64,000 nucleotides of DNA from Sipunculus nudus (GCA_026874595.1 CM049314.1:17974729-18038728), one strand, 5' to 3'; counted from the stretch's first letter, positions 1 to 12,352 are shown. A program made the numbers and translations. The notes: generated from the letters alone by a model not told the origin.

Positions 1-1571
1 AAAAGTTACCAGTCACACCAAGTAAAGCTTGTTTTAATTTTAACAAATTACGCTGACATTTGGAACTAGCTCCTCTAACCTACAGTCTTATTAGAAATAT
101 ATTCTGGCCATCCTGACCTCCCTGTTTGCACGATCAGCTAGCAGCTACTTGGCTAAGTATCGATCGAGCAACTGTTCTAAGGTCACATATTTTATTCAAC
201 ATGTTTATACCGTTTGTTACCACGGCTTGAAATCAGATGACACACATAACATTTAAAAGTTAACTTACATACCTAACAGTATGAATTAACATTTGCCACA
301 GCATGATACATAGTTTTCTTATGTTGGTAACTATAAGGAATGCGCTATGTTTAGGTATTTTTGTATGTGACACACGTACCAACTTTTGGTTTCCCATTCG
401 TTTTTAATTAATCTTTCAATTGTAGCAGGATTATCATAACTTAAAACACAAACGCATTTATCAAGTCCTATGTCCCTGCTACTATAGAAGGATTATAATG
501 TTATTAAAGTATTTTATATTACTTGATATATTTAAATGCGCCGTCTTCCTTAATTGTTTGATACTCTCTCCATTTGGAAGATTTCACAATGTTTTACATT
601 TTTATCAAAGTGTGAAAGTTTAATTTGTACTATATTGAAGGTACATATCTCGATTAGCACCAGCTTGCATGTAATATTAGGGTAACTCTCTCTTCTTCCA
701 GCAAGCGGAAGCGGGTATTACTGAAGCTAGAGCGTCTCTGGAAAGGTACACCTATGTAAATATTCATTTGTGAATCGCATTTTACGGGAGTTTTTTCAAT
801 GGAAAATTAATAGTTTAAAGTATTGATGTTCTCTATGACAAGGGCCTAACTGAAATGCATCCCGGTATGCACACCTATGTAAATATTCATTTGTGAATCG
901 CATTCTACGGGAGTTTTTTCTAATGGAAAATTAATAGTTTAAAGTATTGATGTTCTCTATGACAAGGGCCTAACTGAAATGCATCCCGGTATGCATCTTA
1001 GTATTAAATACTTACTAAAAATATTACAGATCTCGAGCAGAGTCACGCATAGCACAGGGATACAAATACTTTAGGTTGTTTGGTATGGTCCGTAGGCTCT
1101 GTATACTATGGTTCCATCGAGTCACTACGATATTTATTTTTTTTTCAAACTTAATTGAATAGATTCAACACATTAATATTAGTTGCTGGTGGTGGTGCTA
1201 TAATTGGGCCATGAAAATTCCTGCCACCTTTAGCATCGTTCATCTCCTACAGGGAACTGCAGCTCGCAGCTCAGGCCCACTTTGACGATGAGTTTGTTGA
1301 GTTTATCACGATTCTAACTCAAATACAAAATATACAATATAAATTTTTTTACAGAGGAGGCTGTGAGCCTATCTGTCAGTGCTTTTCGGACGTTATGTGG
1401 ACTCTTGTGATCATCGATATATAAATGTATATTTATATATAATAAATGTAATATATTCAGGTTCAATACATCACAGTGAAAGTGCTCTACCGTGCAGGGG
1501 AGCATTAAATATATTATACTCTGTATATAAATAGCTTAATTTCATAATGTACTACAGTAATGTTTCGTGAG
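1..1571. repeat. Block A, copy 1 (near-identical to 23027-24600)
   Basis: This stretch recurs at 23027-24600 with only about five substitutions or length changes noticed over 1.57 kb. The match ends at TTTCGTGAGT; after that copy 1 runs into lectin-flanking DNA and copy 2 into the GPCR-bearing segment. Its first 500 bases are also related, more distantly, to 46905-47700 and 55793-56590, and its last 350 bases to parts of the P and S blocks (near 44630 and 61350). I see no gene in it; the short frames are AT-rich and unsupported. Copy 1 starts exactly at the window edge, so the true left boundary is not visible. Confidence 0.9.
748..994. repeat. Two-copy tandem repeat, period about 123 bp
   Basis: A segment beginning ACACCTATGTAAATATTC and ending CATCCCGGTATGC occurs twice back to back (748-870 and 871-994), with one extra T in the second copy. 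The same doubling is present in block A copy 2 (from about 23776), so it arose before that duplication. Confidence 0.9.
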
Positions 1572-1679
1572 TATATCATAATGTATAGTCCATGGTTATG
1601 CTTAATTCCAAAGGCTTGCAAATATATGAAGAATAATAGAAAATATTTAACACGCGATGTAACTTCGTGTATATGAATT

Positions 1680-4578
1680 TCAAAATATGGCGTAATGCTC
1701 ACATATAGAGGAAAATTTGTAACTGATGGGAACGTCGGCCCAGGCCCAGTTAAACCTACGCCAGAAGACAAGGTAAGGCTCTCCGCCACCGTTGTTGTCT
1801 GGTTCTCCTTGGTTCCAGTTCGTGTAAGTCAGAAGTGCACCAGTCGCCATCCATTTCCACTTACCTTCTTCCTCACTATCAGAGCCGGAGGTCCAGTACC
1901 CTAAAAAATTTAGTGTGATCCGTTCGTTAATATATATTTGTAGTAAAGGTACTAAAGGACTAAAGAATCCCCTTTAAACAATCTTTTTTATAGGCGTAAA
2001 TATGTTTTGCTTTGTTTGGACAGTCAACTGGATATGTTTGATGTTCTCTAGAAAATAGTTTTTATTCCAAACAGGAAGTAAAATATAGGAATATATTTAA
2101 AAAGTGAAAACAACCTTGTCCAACATAATCCAGGTTTTTGATATGGACTATTTTACAGATACACGAACCACACAAAAAAGCTTCATTCGGATTGTTCCCA
2201 TCAGAATGGCATTTGAGGAAATGGAGAAATAAAAGAGTAAAGAGACTACATTTTAAAGATTCTTATTTGTCCAATTACCCTTGGCAGCATGTGGATGTTT
2301 ATTGACGACATCTTGTAAGTTGGTCTGTTCGTCATGTGACTCTATACTGACCAGATCACCGCCCTGAGCATGACATTTGTCACGGGCGGCCTTCCAAGAC
2401 ATTGCTTCGTTTACCAGTTTGTAACAGGAATACAGAGCCTGTCCATTTTGCCCCAACGATTCTATGAGGAATGTGTGGTCAAACCCACTCAGGCATCCTG
2501 TTTAAAGAGCAAAATAAAACAAATGACTTAAACGTACATGTAAAGAGTTAGTATTAAAAGATAAATCGTTATTTCCATAAACAGCTAAGGATTCAACAAT
2601 CGCGGATATAATTCTAACACTGTGTATCAAACCCTCCGTCTTTTAATTACCATAAAAAATTAAAAAATAAATTTTTGATCTGTCAGTTGATATTTTACCG
2701 ATTTTTCCACCAAATGCCTAAGTAGCCACAAAATGTCGATTCTCTTAAACTTGCTACGCAGTGCCCATGGGTGATTTATTATTCGAGTAGTTCAATCGTG
2801 GGATTTATCCCATGAACCAAACTTAATTGTGATCAAGATAGCCTCTTAAAATGAAAACAAAATCAGTTAATTAGGTGTGGAGACTTACTGAACTCGACTG
2901 AAGAGTAGAGTGAAGTAGTATGATCAATGGTGAATCTCTGGACTCTTGACACTAGAAGTTCACAGGTGTTGTTGGAAAAGACATTGAATGCCTTGCATTC
3001 GTTTTCATCGTTACATTTTGACATACACCAAAACGCCAAGGGAGCTTGAAAACGAGGGTTTGTATCTATGAAGTACGACCTAGACGCTGTTGCATGCAAA
3101 GATGGTCGTTCTTGGTAAGTTCTTTTGACTGTGCATTTTTCAAGGGCTGCTGTATCTGAAGTGATAAAGAATGTGTAACGCTAATCCAAATTAACGTATC
3201 ACCATTCAGTCGACTTACAGGTTGTGTTTGATTACTGATTTGTGTGTATAAGGACACTGCAAAATATCCTTTATTATTTAAATTATTACACCAAAATATG
3301 AACCTGTAAATTTATTGTATCTAAACATTTCAGAATATGCTATAAACATTAATTCCCGAAAAAAAAAATATTTGTTTGAACAATAAAGCATGTAAACTGT
3401 TTGAAATATTTAGCGCATTATTTACACGTTTTTGCTCATTTACTTTGCTTTAAATCTCAAGCGTATAAGAAAACACTTACAGGAGCGATATATATATCGT
3501 CAACAGCAATTGACGAATTGGAACAAATTTTGAAATTTAAGAGGGAGACGAATGACGAGTAATTCCTTATTGCTGGATGTTTAAATTACAGTTTCATACG
3601 ACACTACGAGCCACTTATCAAGAAAAAACGTCCTTCGTTGAAGAATTTTGAAAGTAATAACAGAGAACGCTTCTTATGGCTTGTTCTGTATACCTGTTTT
3701 TATATCCGTTTCTATTCTAAACTGGCATTGAATTACAATTGCGTTAAGATTTCTTGAAGGTATTGTCTGAATGACATTTAACAATAAAGCCATGTAGAAT
3801 TGTTATAATAAAATATTAAATATTATTAAAACATAAACTGTACCTCCCAATGAATATCTATCACTTTTATGATTATTCCTTCCTTTTGCTCAAATATATA
3901 CAAAACATAAAAGTAAAGACCCAGTAAAGATCAACTGAATACTCTTCTCTGAAGGCTTTGCATTAGCATACAGACACATCGATTTTTGCTGAATAATTTA
4001 AACAGCTGGAACGCAACGTCCTTGAAATCCATCTAGCCAGATGACTTCAGTGCCCTATGTAGTGGAGTGGAAAATATATCTTTTTGTTTAATTGCCAGGA
4101 ATTGGCATAGTTTTACCTCTTTATGACGAAATTTCCTGGTTAAACTTTGCCACTTTTTTTTTCTAATTTACTTATTTGAACATATGCTCGCCTCTGTTCA
4201 GCCAAGCCGTAGTAAAAATTTTCTCTAATGATAAGACGCAAACAATGTATCGGAAAGTGTTTTATTTCCTGTTATTCAGTTCAACTTCTTTTAACTATAT
4301 GACTTGAAGTGTTGTCTTTAAAACGTCTTTGACGACATAGGAAGAGAAAGGGAGAAACTTTGCGGATTTCAGGAACATACACAGGACTCTATGACAGCGC
4401 ACTTCACCTAAAATAACCAAAGTTCAAATTAAATTTTGGATGATTATATTAAACGTCCGATCTCACATGTTTCCGGTTTTAAATAATAATTAATCAGGAA
4501 ATAGGCCCTATACATAAAAAAATACTGCTCACCTGCAACCCAAAATACGAGGGCAACTGCGAAACAAAACATATTCAT
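1680..4578 (-). CDS. Secreted PAN/apple + C-type lectin protein, copy 1 (EPD type), 4 exons
   Basis: Four exons read 4578-4533, 3155-2889, 2497-2279 and 1900-1680. All junctions are GT/AG and all introns are phase 1; the 753 spliced bases give 250 residues and a TGA stop with no break. Exon 1 encodes a signal peptide (MNMFCFAVALVFWVAG). Exon 2 encodes a PAN/apple-like module with FWCMSKC and ECKAF followed by a further Cys. Exons 3-4 encode a C-type lectin-like domain: SWKAARDKC, GGDLVSIES, GYWTSG, NWNQGEPDNN, WAWAD and final ICE. EPD stands where mannose-type lectins have EPN. The Cys before the WND-like motif and the Cys after it (C2, C3) are both absent. Members of this family are secreted and often bind glycans or microbes; the ligand here is inferred only. 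The paralogue is at 30045-33455. The start is the first ATG before the signal peptide; a second Met lies two codons on. Confidence 0.88.
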
Positions 4579-4720
4579 GTCGATGGATTTGCACTGTTTA
4601 CTTGGTGAATACTGACACTCGTGACTCTAGCTTCACCGCCGCTTTGCGCTTAAATGCTACAAGAATTGTACAATCGCCTGGTTATACGGGATATAAGGCT
4701 CACGCTCACATGACTGTTTT
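4579..4720 (-). promoter_or_regulatory. Probable 5' leader and proximal promoter of lectin copy 1
   Basis: The 120 bases upstream of the lectin ATG remain alignable with those upstream of copy 2 (33456-33575), including the stretch read on the minus strand as TTGTAGCATTTAAGC and a CGGCGGTGA core. A TATA-like stretch (TTATATCCCG) lies about 110 bases before the ATG in copy 1; copy 2 has CTATATCG at the same place. Transcription start and regulation are not visible. Confidence 0.3.
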
Positions 4721-5271
4721 CAGGTGTTAATAATTATTCCAGGGAATAAATATTAACAGCAGTGACCTTTCGCTCTCTCGAGACAGGGAATACCTTCCGG
4801 AAATGAGCCAATTCAGTGGCTAGGGGAAGTTGCTAGATCGAAGGAAGGTGTCCAGCAAAGTATATGCATATTTAATCTCTCTTGAAAATACACTTAATTT
4901 TTGACCTTGCAAAACAAGCAAATATGGGCGGCATGGAGGATGCGCCAAAGGCACTTTTTTCATCTTAATCAACATTAAGGATAAAAATTATTCTTCCAAT
5001 AAAGCGAATATACATTTAAAATTGGAATTCTTAATCATATTGTGATATCCATATTCATGTATATTAGGAGAAAATTTTAATTGTTTATGGAAAAATTTGT
5101 GTCGTGTTAATAAATGAATAAAACTACATATGTGGTTCTGATGTCAAAGCAATATAAGTCAACAAATCATGAAAACTATTAACACTCCCGTTTTGTGACG
5201 TCTTTTAACCACATTTAATTTATTATAATAAATAGTCCTGCTAAAATAGTTTATTTGCTTTCAGCAATTAG
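4721..5271. other. Intergenic, no gene seen
   Basis: AT-rich spacer that aligns with 33586-34300 of unit 2. It includes one copy of a roughly 178-bp stretch (containing GGGCGGCATGGAGGATGC) that is doubled in unit 2. No coding signal. Confidence 0.7.
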
Positions 5272-5616
5272 CATTTTGCTCTTCTGATATGTAACCGTTA
5301 TTTAAACATGAATTAGGGTTTCTTAAATTTCTTATGTGTATATGTTTGCGAAGAACGAATGACCGACAGAAATTTGAATAATATATTGTGTGAAGGAAGT
5401 CTTGGGAAATTGTTTTACAAGGTAAAACATTCTGTCCGGAAATCAGTGCCTTTTACTAGGTCTATATTAAAGGTTCGGCCAAAGATATCACTTTGAAATA
5501 TTCATATATCTAAAATCAAAAGTATTGATTCACACTTATACTTTCTACACAGTAAACTGTGCTTTATTGTACACTCAATACTTATTCTCTCTCTTAGCTG
5601 TACATGACAATAAGCT

Positions 5617-5700
5617 AAATTGACGTGGTCTAGTGGTCACATCACTGGATTCCAGAACTGGAATCAGGTACCTGATAAGAACTCACGCAGCTCGAAAAAG
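5617..5700 (+). repeat. Possible tRNA-derived SINE head
   Basis: TGGTCTAGTGGTCACATCAC matches a pol III A box in its tRNA setting, and a weak B-box-like stretch follows. No cloverleaf with paired acceptor stem can be drawn, so this is not called a tRNA gene. The SINE tail is not defined. Confidence 0.3.
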
Positions 5701-5893
5701 GCAAAATGGTCAAACCTTAATAGGAAATGAGATTTATCCTCCGATGCCAAAACTACGGTAATGACCCTGTATTATGGTCTTGATATAAACCTGATATAAC
5801 CCACGATTTTTTTTTATTTTCCCCAATAACCCGTTTAATTCAATATTCTTTAGAAATGAAGAAAAATATTTATGATTTCATATGAAGAAGCAA

Positions 5894-6390
5894 ATATATT
5901 ATATTGATTTCTATTTCATTTTTTATTTACTCGTTGTGAAAATAGATACCAATGTAGCATGCAGGAACGTGGCATATGAGGTCGGAGAACTCATGTTTCC
6001 TTTGTCATGAAAGCTAGGTATCTTTAATGGTTTTACTTACTCAAAAATAAAAAAATCAATACCTACACGATTAATATATGTTATATATTATTGAAAAGTT
6101 CCATGGCAAGCTTTGATGAAGTGGCTCTGTACACGTTGATTGAAGGAAATATATTATATTGATTTCTATTTTATGTTTTATTTACTGGTTGTGAAAATGG
6201 ATACCAATGTAGCATGCTGGAACGTGGCATATGAGGTCTGAGAACTTATGTTTCCTTTGTCATGAAAGGTAGGTATCTTTAATGGTTTTACTTACTCAAA
6301 AATAAACAATCAATACTTACACGATTAATTTATGTTACATATGATTGAAAAGTTCCATGGCAATTTTTGATGAAGTGGCCCTGTACTCGT
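5894..6390. repeat. Two-copy tandem repeat, period 255 bp
   Basis: Copies start at 5894 and 6149 with ATATATTATATTGATTTC. Both contain GTAGCATGC, GGAACGTGGCATATGAGGTC and AAAAGTTCCATGGCAA, and differ by scattered substitutions. Not seen elsewhere in the window. Confidence 0.85.
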
Positions 6391-6645
6391 TTATCGCTAT
6401 CATTTACGGAGTAGGAAATTCCGGGCTGGGAGAGGTAATGATCAAACCTATTATTACGTATCTATTTCTCCCGCTTTGACATTGTCTAGTAATGGTCGCA
6501 GCTGAAATTCTGTTCCATTAATGCATTTGATGTAACTGTCTCGTTGAATTTAACACAGGGAGTTTATTTTGCTCTAATGAGGCCATTAAGCGATTGACAT
6601 ACTACACACAAAGTGGCTATCAGTAGCATTAACAAATTATTGACA

Positions 6646-8822
6646 ATAGTTAATCCTAATTATTTGCCAACTTTTATTTCTTTTAAGAGCTTTAAAGTCA
6701 GTTGAAATATGGCATATATAAAGATGATTATTTGCAGGAAAGATATATTTTAATCGAACTAAAAATGTCCGCATCGATCAAAATTCAGAAAAAAATTCCT
6801 TTAAAATGTTAAATATGAACTATTACAAGTCGTCTCAAAGTCAGAAGCAAATATCAACTGTCACATACTGTTTCTTTAGTAATTCAGCATTCTATATTAT
6901 TTTGATGTATCTGGGACACAAGATATGACATTTTATTGTGGGAGGGAAACGTCTGAAGTATCATAAACACACTTACGAAATCATACAAAGAATTATCCTT
7001 GTTACCATTCTTTTTAGATGTGTGGGCTATGTGCATTTTTGGAAGTATTGTCTTCATTGTTAACTATAGCAGACATAATTATAGACACACTTGTAGACCG
7101 TACTGATTCCATAGAGGCCATCACGACTTACCTGAAAGAGAGCCATCATACTGGTGCAGCATACACGCTACCCAAGGGATACTGAAATGAAACTGATACC
7201 TAGGTGCGTCATTTGAAAACTGTGTATTTAATTTAATATGATGCAAATTGTATAATACTTGCAAAAAAAAAAGTGACGTCTTTTTTTGATAATTTAATTA
7301 TCACGTAGGCTTTCAAAGCGCCGTCTTCTTCGTTAGGTCATATAAAAATGATTTCCCCCAACACGTCTACCTTCGTCACCTGAAGGGGTTGTTTGGCGGG
7401 GTGGTCGTGTTAGCTATTTTTTAATATTTTAAAATAAAATTTCACTTTTTAAAATTAATAAAGTTTACTAGAAAAACACAAAAGCATGTTCTTCTTGTGT
7501 TTATTTTATAAATTGACCATGGGTATAATATATTATAATATTGATCATGTCGATAATTCACGATTTACATAAAGCCAACATGAGTAATTTTTATTGAAAT
7601 AATTATTCTCCAGTGCTTTATTTTTTAACCTAGCCAGAGTGTAGTCTGTCTGATCGATAACAATAACAGTTTGCCTGAACTCATCATTCTTAATTGGCGG
7701 TGTCGGTTGCCTGTCTGGTCAACGTGCTCAGTGCTAACATCGGACTTCAGTTTAACAGCAAACATTACTGATAATATTATTGCAGATGAATTTAATGCTC
7801 ACAGGTGTGTTGGCTTTCGAACACATCACAGAAACTGCAATCAAAGCTTAATCCGGGTATAGCAAATCAGAGATAGAATATAAATACATTCAGTATGAGT
7901 GAACAGACGTTTCTGTGTATTCATTCATCTCTTACTCCCATCATGTCTCTCTCTCTCTCTCAGTAACATATAAATATGTATATTTTTATATGTATAATAA
8001 AAAATCCTGACACTTGGGTGGCACAGGCCTTAACGAGAATGGAGTAAAAGAGTCGGCGGCACTCGCAGCTTTGAAGGATCTGTTAAATTCTTGAATACTT
8101 ACCAAGAATTCAGAAAAAAGTGAAATTATGTTGTTTTATATGACAAAACCTTTCCAATATTTGTATTTCTCAAATGAATTTATTTCTTTTCATTAATATT
8201 TTGCAGTAATATACAGTGGAACCTGTCTAAAAGAACAACTTTCTAATAAGATCATCTGTCCATCAGCGACACCAATGAACGAACCAACCGAAATGATTCA
8301 CATTCATTATGGCAGTCCTGCCTAAGAAGAACACCTGTGAATTTGTTGCGAGTCCCCAATGGAGATATTACAAAGGTTTCAAGTCCATGTTTCTGTACAT
8401 GTTCATTTAATACAGATGAATTATTTAAAAGTTTAGTCTTAATCATGTGTGCGCAGGTTCATTTTTAAAGTAACAAGATGAAAGGTCTCATCTGACTTTG
8501 ACAGTTCCTACATGTTTTTCAGAAACTGACAAGTAATATCACGTGTCTAGTAACCATCTCAGACCAGAACTTTTGATCATCACATAAGAAAGATAACGTC
8601 AAGAAATGTGGAAAACTTTGTTTACCAATGTGTTATTAGGCAATATACCCTGAGGGTATTGTTGCATTGGTTACAACCCGCTATACACGCAATGACATGT
8701 TGCTTGTTTCTTCTCAAGCCATGGAACGTAGTTTTTTAAAATATTTGGAAGGTCATTGATTACGCCTATATGGATGTATATGCGATTTATGGGATATGAC
8801 ATTAGGACCTAGATCACGTTTG
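6646..8822. other. Spacer paralogous to 34301-36355
   Basis: Aligns along its length with unit 2, broken only by small indels. Apart from the decayed exon-like stretch at 7630-7862 no coding signal is seen. The 8210-8800 part is also related, inverted, to the start of each P block (43915, 50334, 59167). Confidence 0.7.
7630..7862 (+). pseudogene. Decayed counterpart of the transmembrane-exon-like ORF at 35360-35592
   Basis: The DNA aligns with 35360-35592, and the tail keeps the same frame (FNAHRCVGF versus FNAYRCVGF). In the middle an offsetting pair of single-base indels changes the frame, so the hydrophobic segment seen in unit 2 is lost. Either unit 1 decayed or neither copy is a real exon. 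Confidence 0.3.
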
Positions 8823-10214
8823 TATTCCAACAGGTACCAAAGTGTCCAAATGAAACTCAAATATTTCCCATCTTTGTAAATTTTGTAATGTAAATGACAA
8901 TGCAGAACATATGCTGTTTGAATGTAAATTATTGAGGGGGATATGGGAAAATATTATGAAATACTTCATATCCAGATAAACTGGGAATCGCTCGTAGTTG
9001 GTCATAAATACGCACTGGATGGTAATTCTGTAAAAATGAACGATTTCATAATATCAGTAATTACATATGACATTTTTAAGTACAATATGCATTGAAAATA
9101 TAATAAAAAAAGCCTATAAGAGAGTAAAATACGACAATATGTATCGCAAGATATTATGAAACATGTATATATGCAGAAATATTTAAAATATCCTTTCTTA
9201 AATCAAATTTCCATAGATAGATTTATAAAAATTAAAGATAGTATTTTATATGTATGTTAATATTGTTTGTTTATTTATTTTTCATTATATTCTTAAATGT
9301 TATTTTGCTGACAGATAAAAAGTAATAATATTTTGAATGTATTCATTCCATCCCCTCTATCTGTCGGAGTGGATATGGCTTTGTCAACGGCAGAGTATAT
9401 TGCAATAAAGGTCATTTTAAAAAATGAAGGCTGCCCTTTTCATACATCATATGAAGGATATTATACAATCAATACAAGGATTAGTAAATTAGTTATAATG
9501 GACTTTTTTGCGTAAGGTGGTTTTATCCCTCGACAAATTTGCTTTCGTTATGATTCAAGTGGATGAATTTAGGCATCAATGGTTACACTAGATTTATGTT
9601 AATTTCTCAATACCTTATTGCGCCCCGGAGAAAAAAAATATATAGCTTCTGAGGGTACACACTTTCACCAGCATAATGTTTTAATCTCTATGTAAGTCCT
9701 GACATATAACCAAACAAATATTATCGTCAAAATTATCGTGCGCTACCAGGAGACTGCTGTCGTAGTAATGTTCATGAATATACATATGCACTCTTAACAG
9801 TGACATCCTCTTTACTGCAGCACCTAAGAGTAGATATTAATTTTTCACAGCATTCTGCTCATAACTGAATATTATAATGACAAAAAGACTAAATCAGAGA
9901 CAAACAAACAGAAGGGAACTCTTTATGATAATTATAACCACCTCATTATTCTCAGATTCAACAGTCCACTTTACATACAACCACAGGGAATTTATGCATG
10001 CCGCATTACCTAGTTAAGACTGTTAACCGTCGTATATGAGTTAATTAAACAGCAGTATTTGTGCTCTTTATTTAGATGATCACGTCAGAAAGAGAAGGAT
10101 TGTGTGTGACTGCTCTTAAGAAACAACTGTCAGATATAGGTATGTCTAGTCCGTCTTCTTGCATGTTATGCAGTGACTCAAGTACCTTTGTTAATTATGA
10201 TTGAATGAACTGTT
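8823..10214 (+). mobile_element. 5'-truncated non-LTR retrotransposon (LINE) fragment
   Basis: Nearly identical to 14568-15960, the 3' end of the longer LINE copy. It begins inside the C-terminal zinc-knuckle region (CKFCNVNDNAEHML) and continues through about 0.9 kb of 3' DNA to TGATTGAATGAACTGTT. Unit 2 keeps the uninterrupted site (GATCACGCTTGTGAACGGG near 36350). Unit 1 has CGTTTGT before the insert and CGTTGT after it, a probable 6-7 bp target-site duplication with one base changed. Abrupt 5' truncation is typical of target-primed reverse transcription. No poly-A tail is seen. Confidence 0.85.
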
Positions 10215-10985
10215 CGTTGTAAACGGGTCAACCCTTCATGATTCGATCATATATAATTCTGTCTGTTATAACATTTACTCATCTGTTCAAAGGAGTATAT
10301 AATTTTGAAATGGTTTACTCTTCTTTCGTTGGCCCTTCAGCGGAATACGGAGTACAGAGTAAAAGCATGTATCAAAATGTAGCCAAAATGTTTGATCTTA
10401 CTTATGCAAGAGTGTTATTCTGTTCATAAATGTTCTAATAATTTCCAAACATGTTTCAGTTATTGGACAAAAGTTACATATACTGTACTTGAAAGTGTTG
10501 AGATTATTACAGGAAAGATGAAAAATATAACACATTATGTATGTACGGAAACATTCATAGATCGTGTGTGTTACTACCATGGTCGCAACCTGGTATAAAC
10601 ATGTTGCATAAAACATTATGTTTGATGCCTGTTGGAATCAATGCAGTTTTGTGTATATAAATTAGTGTGCTGTCATTTTCCCTTGTCTGGAACTTCTCAT
10701 ACATTTTATACAATTACACAGTATAATTACACCAGCAGGTCATATTTAAAGCTTTCGCATATTATAGCTCGCAGATACTAAGCTCAAAATCTGTGTGATG
10801 GATTATTCAGAGAGCGAAGTTATTGTAACAACAAAATTCAGTCCATAATCGTGGTCATTGTCGTGTTCAATAGGCTTGTGCATGTGTCCAAGTAAGTTCA
10901 ATGAAACATCTGAAAATATAAGCTATGGCTACTATTGTGTAATTATTAAGATATGTCACGAATCTGTATATATATACATATATAT
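10215..10985. other. Spacer paralogous to 36356-37040
   Basis: Resumes the unit-1/unit-2 alignment right after the LINE fragment (GATTCGATCATATATAATTC in both). Short frames here are not conserved as protein between the units. No gene called. Confidence 0.65.
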
Positions 10986-11099
10986 AGCGAAAGTTAAGAT
11001 AAACAGTGACGCCTTTTAGATAGACTAACTAGTTTATTAACACACTAATAAACTAGTTAGTCTATCTAAAAGGCGTCACTGTTTATCTTAACTTTCGCT
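10986..11099. repeat. Perfect palindrome, 54-bp arms, 6-bp spacer
   Basis: Arms 10986-11039 and 11046-11099 are exact reverse complements, starting AGCGAAAGTTAAG and ending CTTAACTTTCGCT, around the spacer ACACAC. It interrupts the unit-1/unit-2 alignment between a short TA tract and about 11250, so it looks inserted. The right arm is followed by ACTACAGACTAACACGGC, so the element probably extends beyond the palindrome. Confidence 0.9.
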
Positions 11100-11558
11100 T
11101 AAACTACAGACTAACACGGCTATACCACTTTTTTGCCACATGGTTGATTTATAAAATCATTTTGCCTTGTCAGAACACATTGTGGATGTGATCCAATAGA
11201 GGTGTTCCCAAACACGTTCTTTTAGTCGTTGATGAAGCAATAAAACGTCACTTTAAGTGTCATATACACTGCCTTGAATTTAGTAAAACCCAGATGAAAT
11301 GTAATTTAAAATGAAAAATAAACACACCAGTTCTGCTTTCTGAGAGTAACCGTTGTATAAATGTTTTTAGATTTTTAGCCTGAATTTTATTTACATTAGT
11401 TGTTCAGTTGTTCAGTTATACAGTCTAGATCTCATAGAAGCGTGTGAATTATTGCGGTATTTCAGATCAGACTTCATCTACACTCAGCTAAATGTGTCTT
11501 CTTGCCTGTAACTTATATGAGATAACACTGAAAGGTTATGACTTAGGTATTATCTTAT
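11100..11558. other. Remainder of palindrome insertion, then unit-paralogous spacer
   Basis: 11100 to about 11250 has no match in unit 2 and belongs with the palindromic insertion. From AAACCCAGATG (about 11287) the sequence aligns with unit 2 near 37147 up to TTATCTTATA, where the large insertion begins. No gene. Confidence 0.6.
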
Positions 11559-11577
11559 AAAAAAATTATGCTTAGTA

Positions 11578-12034
11578 TGTGTTTATGCACCGAACAAAGA
11601 AGGGGAACGGAAACTTTTCTTTGAGGACTTAGAGAAATGGGTGATGGAAAAAAGTGATTCTATAAGGTGTATCATTATAGGAGGTGATTTTAATTGTTGT
11701 CTGCAAGATGATGATAGGAGCACGATGTCACATATGGCAGACCAAAGTAGAATACTATTGAAAATATGTTAAATACTTTAAAGCTAACTGATATATGGAG
11801 TTGTTATGGCAGGTTAAATAACCGTTTTACATGGTCAGAAAGGAATGTAAGCGGTAGACTTGACTATTTCTTTATCTATAAATCTGAACTCTGGAACTGC
11901 TTAAATTATGGCTGTGAATACGTACTGTCAGAGCAAAAAGAACATCGGCTGTCCGATCACAAAGTTATAAAGTTATATCTGGATTTTAAAGTATGCGTTA
12001 GAGGACCGGGATATTGGAAACTAAACGTCAGCTA
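11578..12034 (+). pseudogene. LINE endonuclease domain (APE type), partial
   Basis: Reads VCVYAPNKEG, then IIIGGDFNCC, then after a one-base frameshift near 11760 GRLDYFFI and LSDHKVIKL. GDFN, LDYFF and SDH are the expected catalytic-core motifs of AP-endonuclease-like LINE proteins. The N-terminal third of the domain is missing because the element is 5' truncated. 12035-12350 is the degenerate linker to the reverse transcriptase, with several stops. Confidence 0.85.
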
Positions 12035-12352
12035 ATAAAATCATCCAATTTATATTGGGCTGATTAAGGACTGTATTGCCTCTAGTTACACCCGTTATAA
12101 ACACAATTCTGCGAGGCTAGCTTGGGAAATGATAAAAATTAACATAAAAGAAGCAAGAATTAACTACTCTAAATAGAAAAGAAAAAAAAAATAGTAGATT
12201 AGCTATGATAGATAAAAGGATTAAACAAATTTCGTAGCTTATTAGTTTAAATTCAATAGCTATGGATATAGAAAGATTAAAAGAAGAAAAGCATTAACTT
12301 GAACTAGAAGAAAATAAATATTTGATAATATAACAAAAGGTGCTCAAATACA

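Larger units (their letters stand above)
5272..6645. other. Unit-1-only segment without genes
   Basis: Unit 2 passes directly from CAGCAATTAG (near 34300) to TTAATCCTAATTATT, while unit 1 has about 1.37 kb between the same words. The extra DNA holds a tRNA-like stretch (5617-5665) and a doubled 255-bp repeat (5894-6390). Its right end (6390-6600) resembles block Q near 43140-43280, so loss from unit 2 is at least as likely as gain in unit 1. Confidence 0.6.

Noticed and set aside
1695-1904. 69-codon plus-strand frame, also at 30057-30269
   Set aside because: Antisense shadow of lectin exon 4 in both copies.
3066-3257. 63-codon minus-strand frame over lectin exon 2
   Set aside because: Overlaps the PAN exon in another frame and runs into the intron; the spliced frame with cysteines is the real one.
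5617-5700. tRNA gene
   Set aside because: Has an A-box-like start but no pairing acceptor stem or good T arm; kept only as a possible SINE head.
8214-8330. Stretch ACAGTGGAACCTGTCTAA as a MITE end
   Set aside because: Related words occur in units 2-4 at equivalent places, but no matching inverted end or target duplication was found, so it is treated as ordinary unit DNA.
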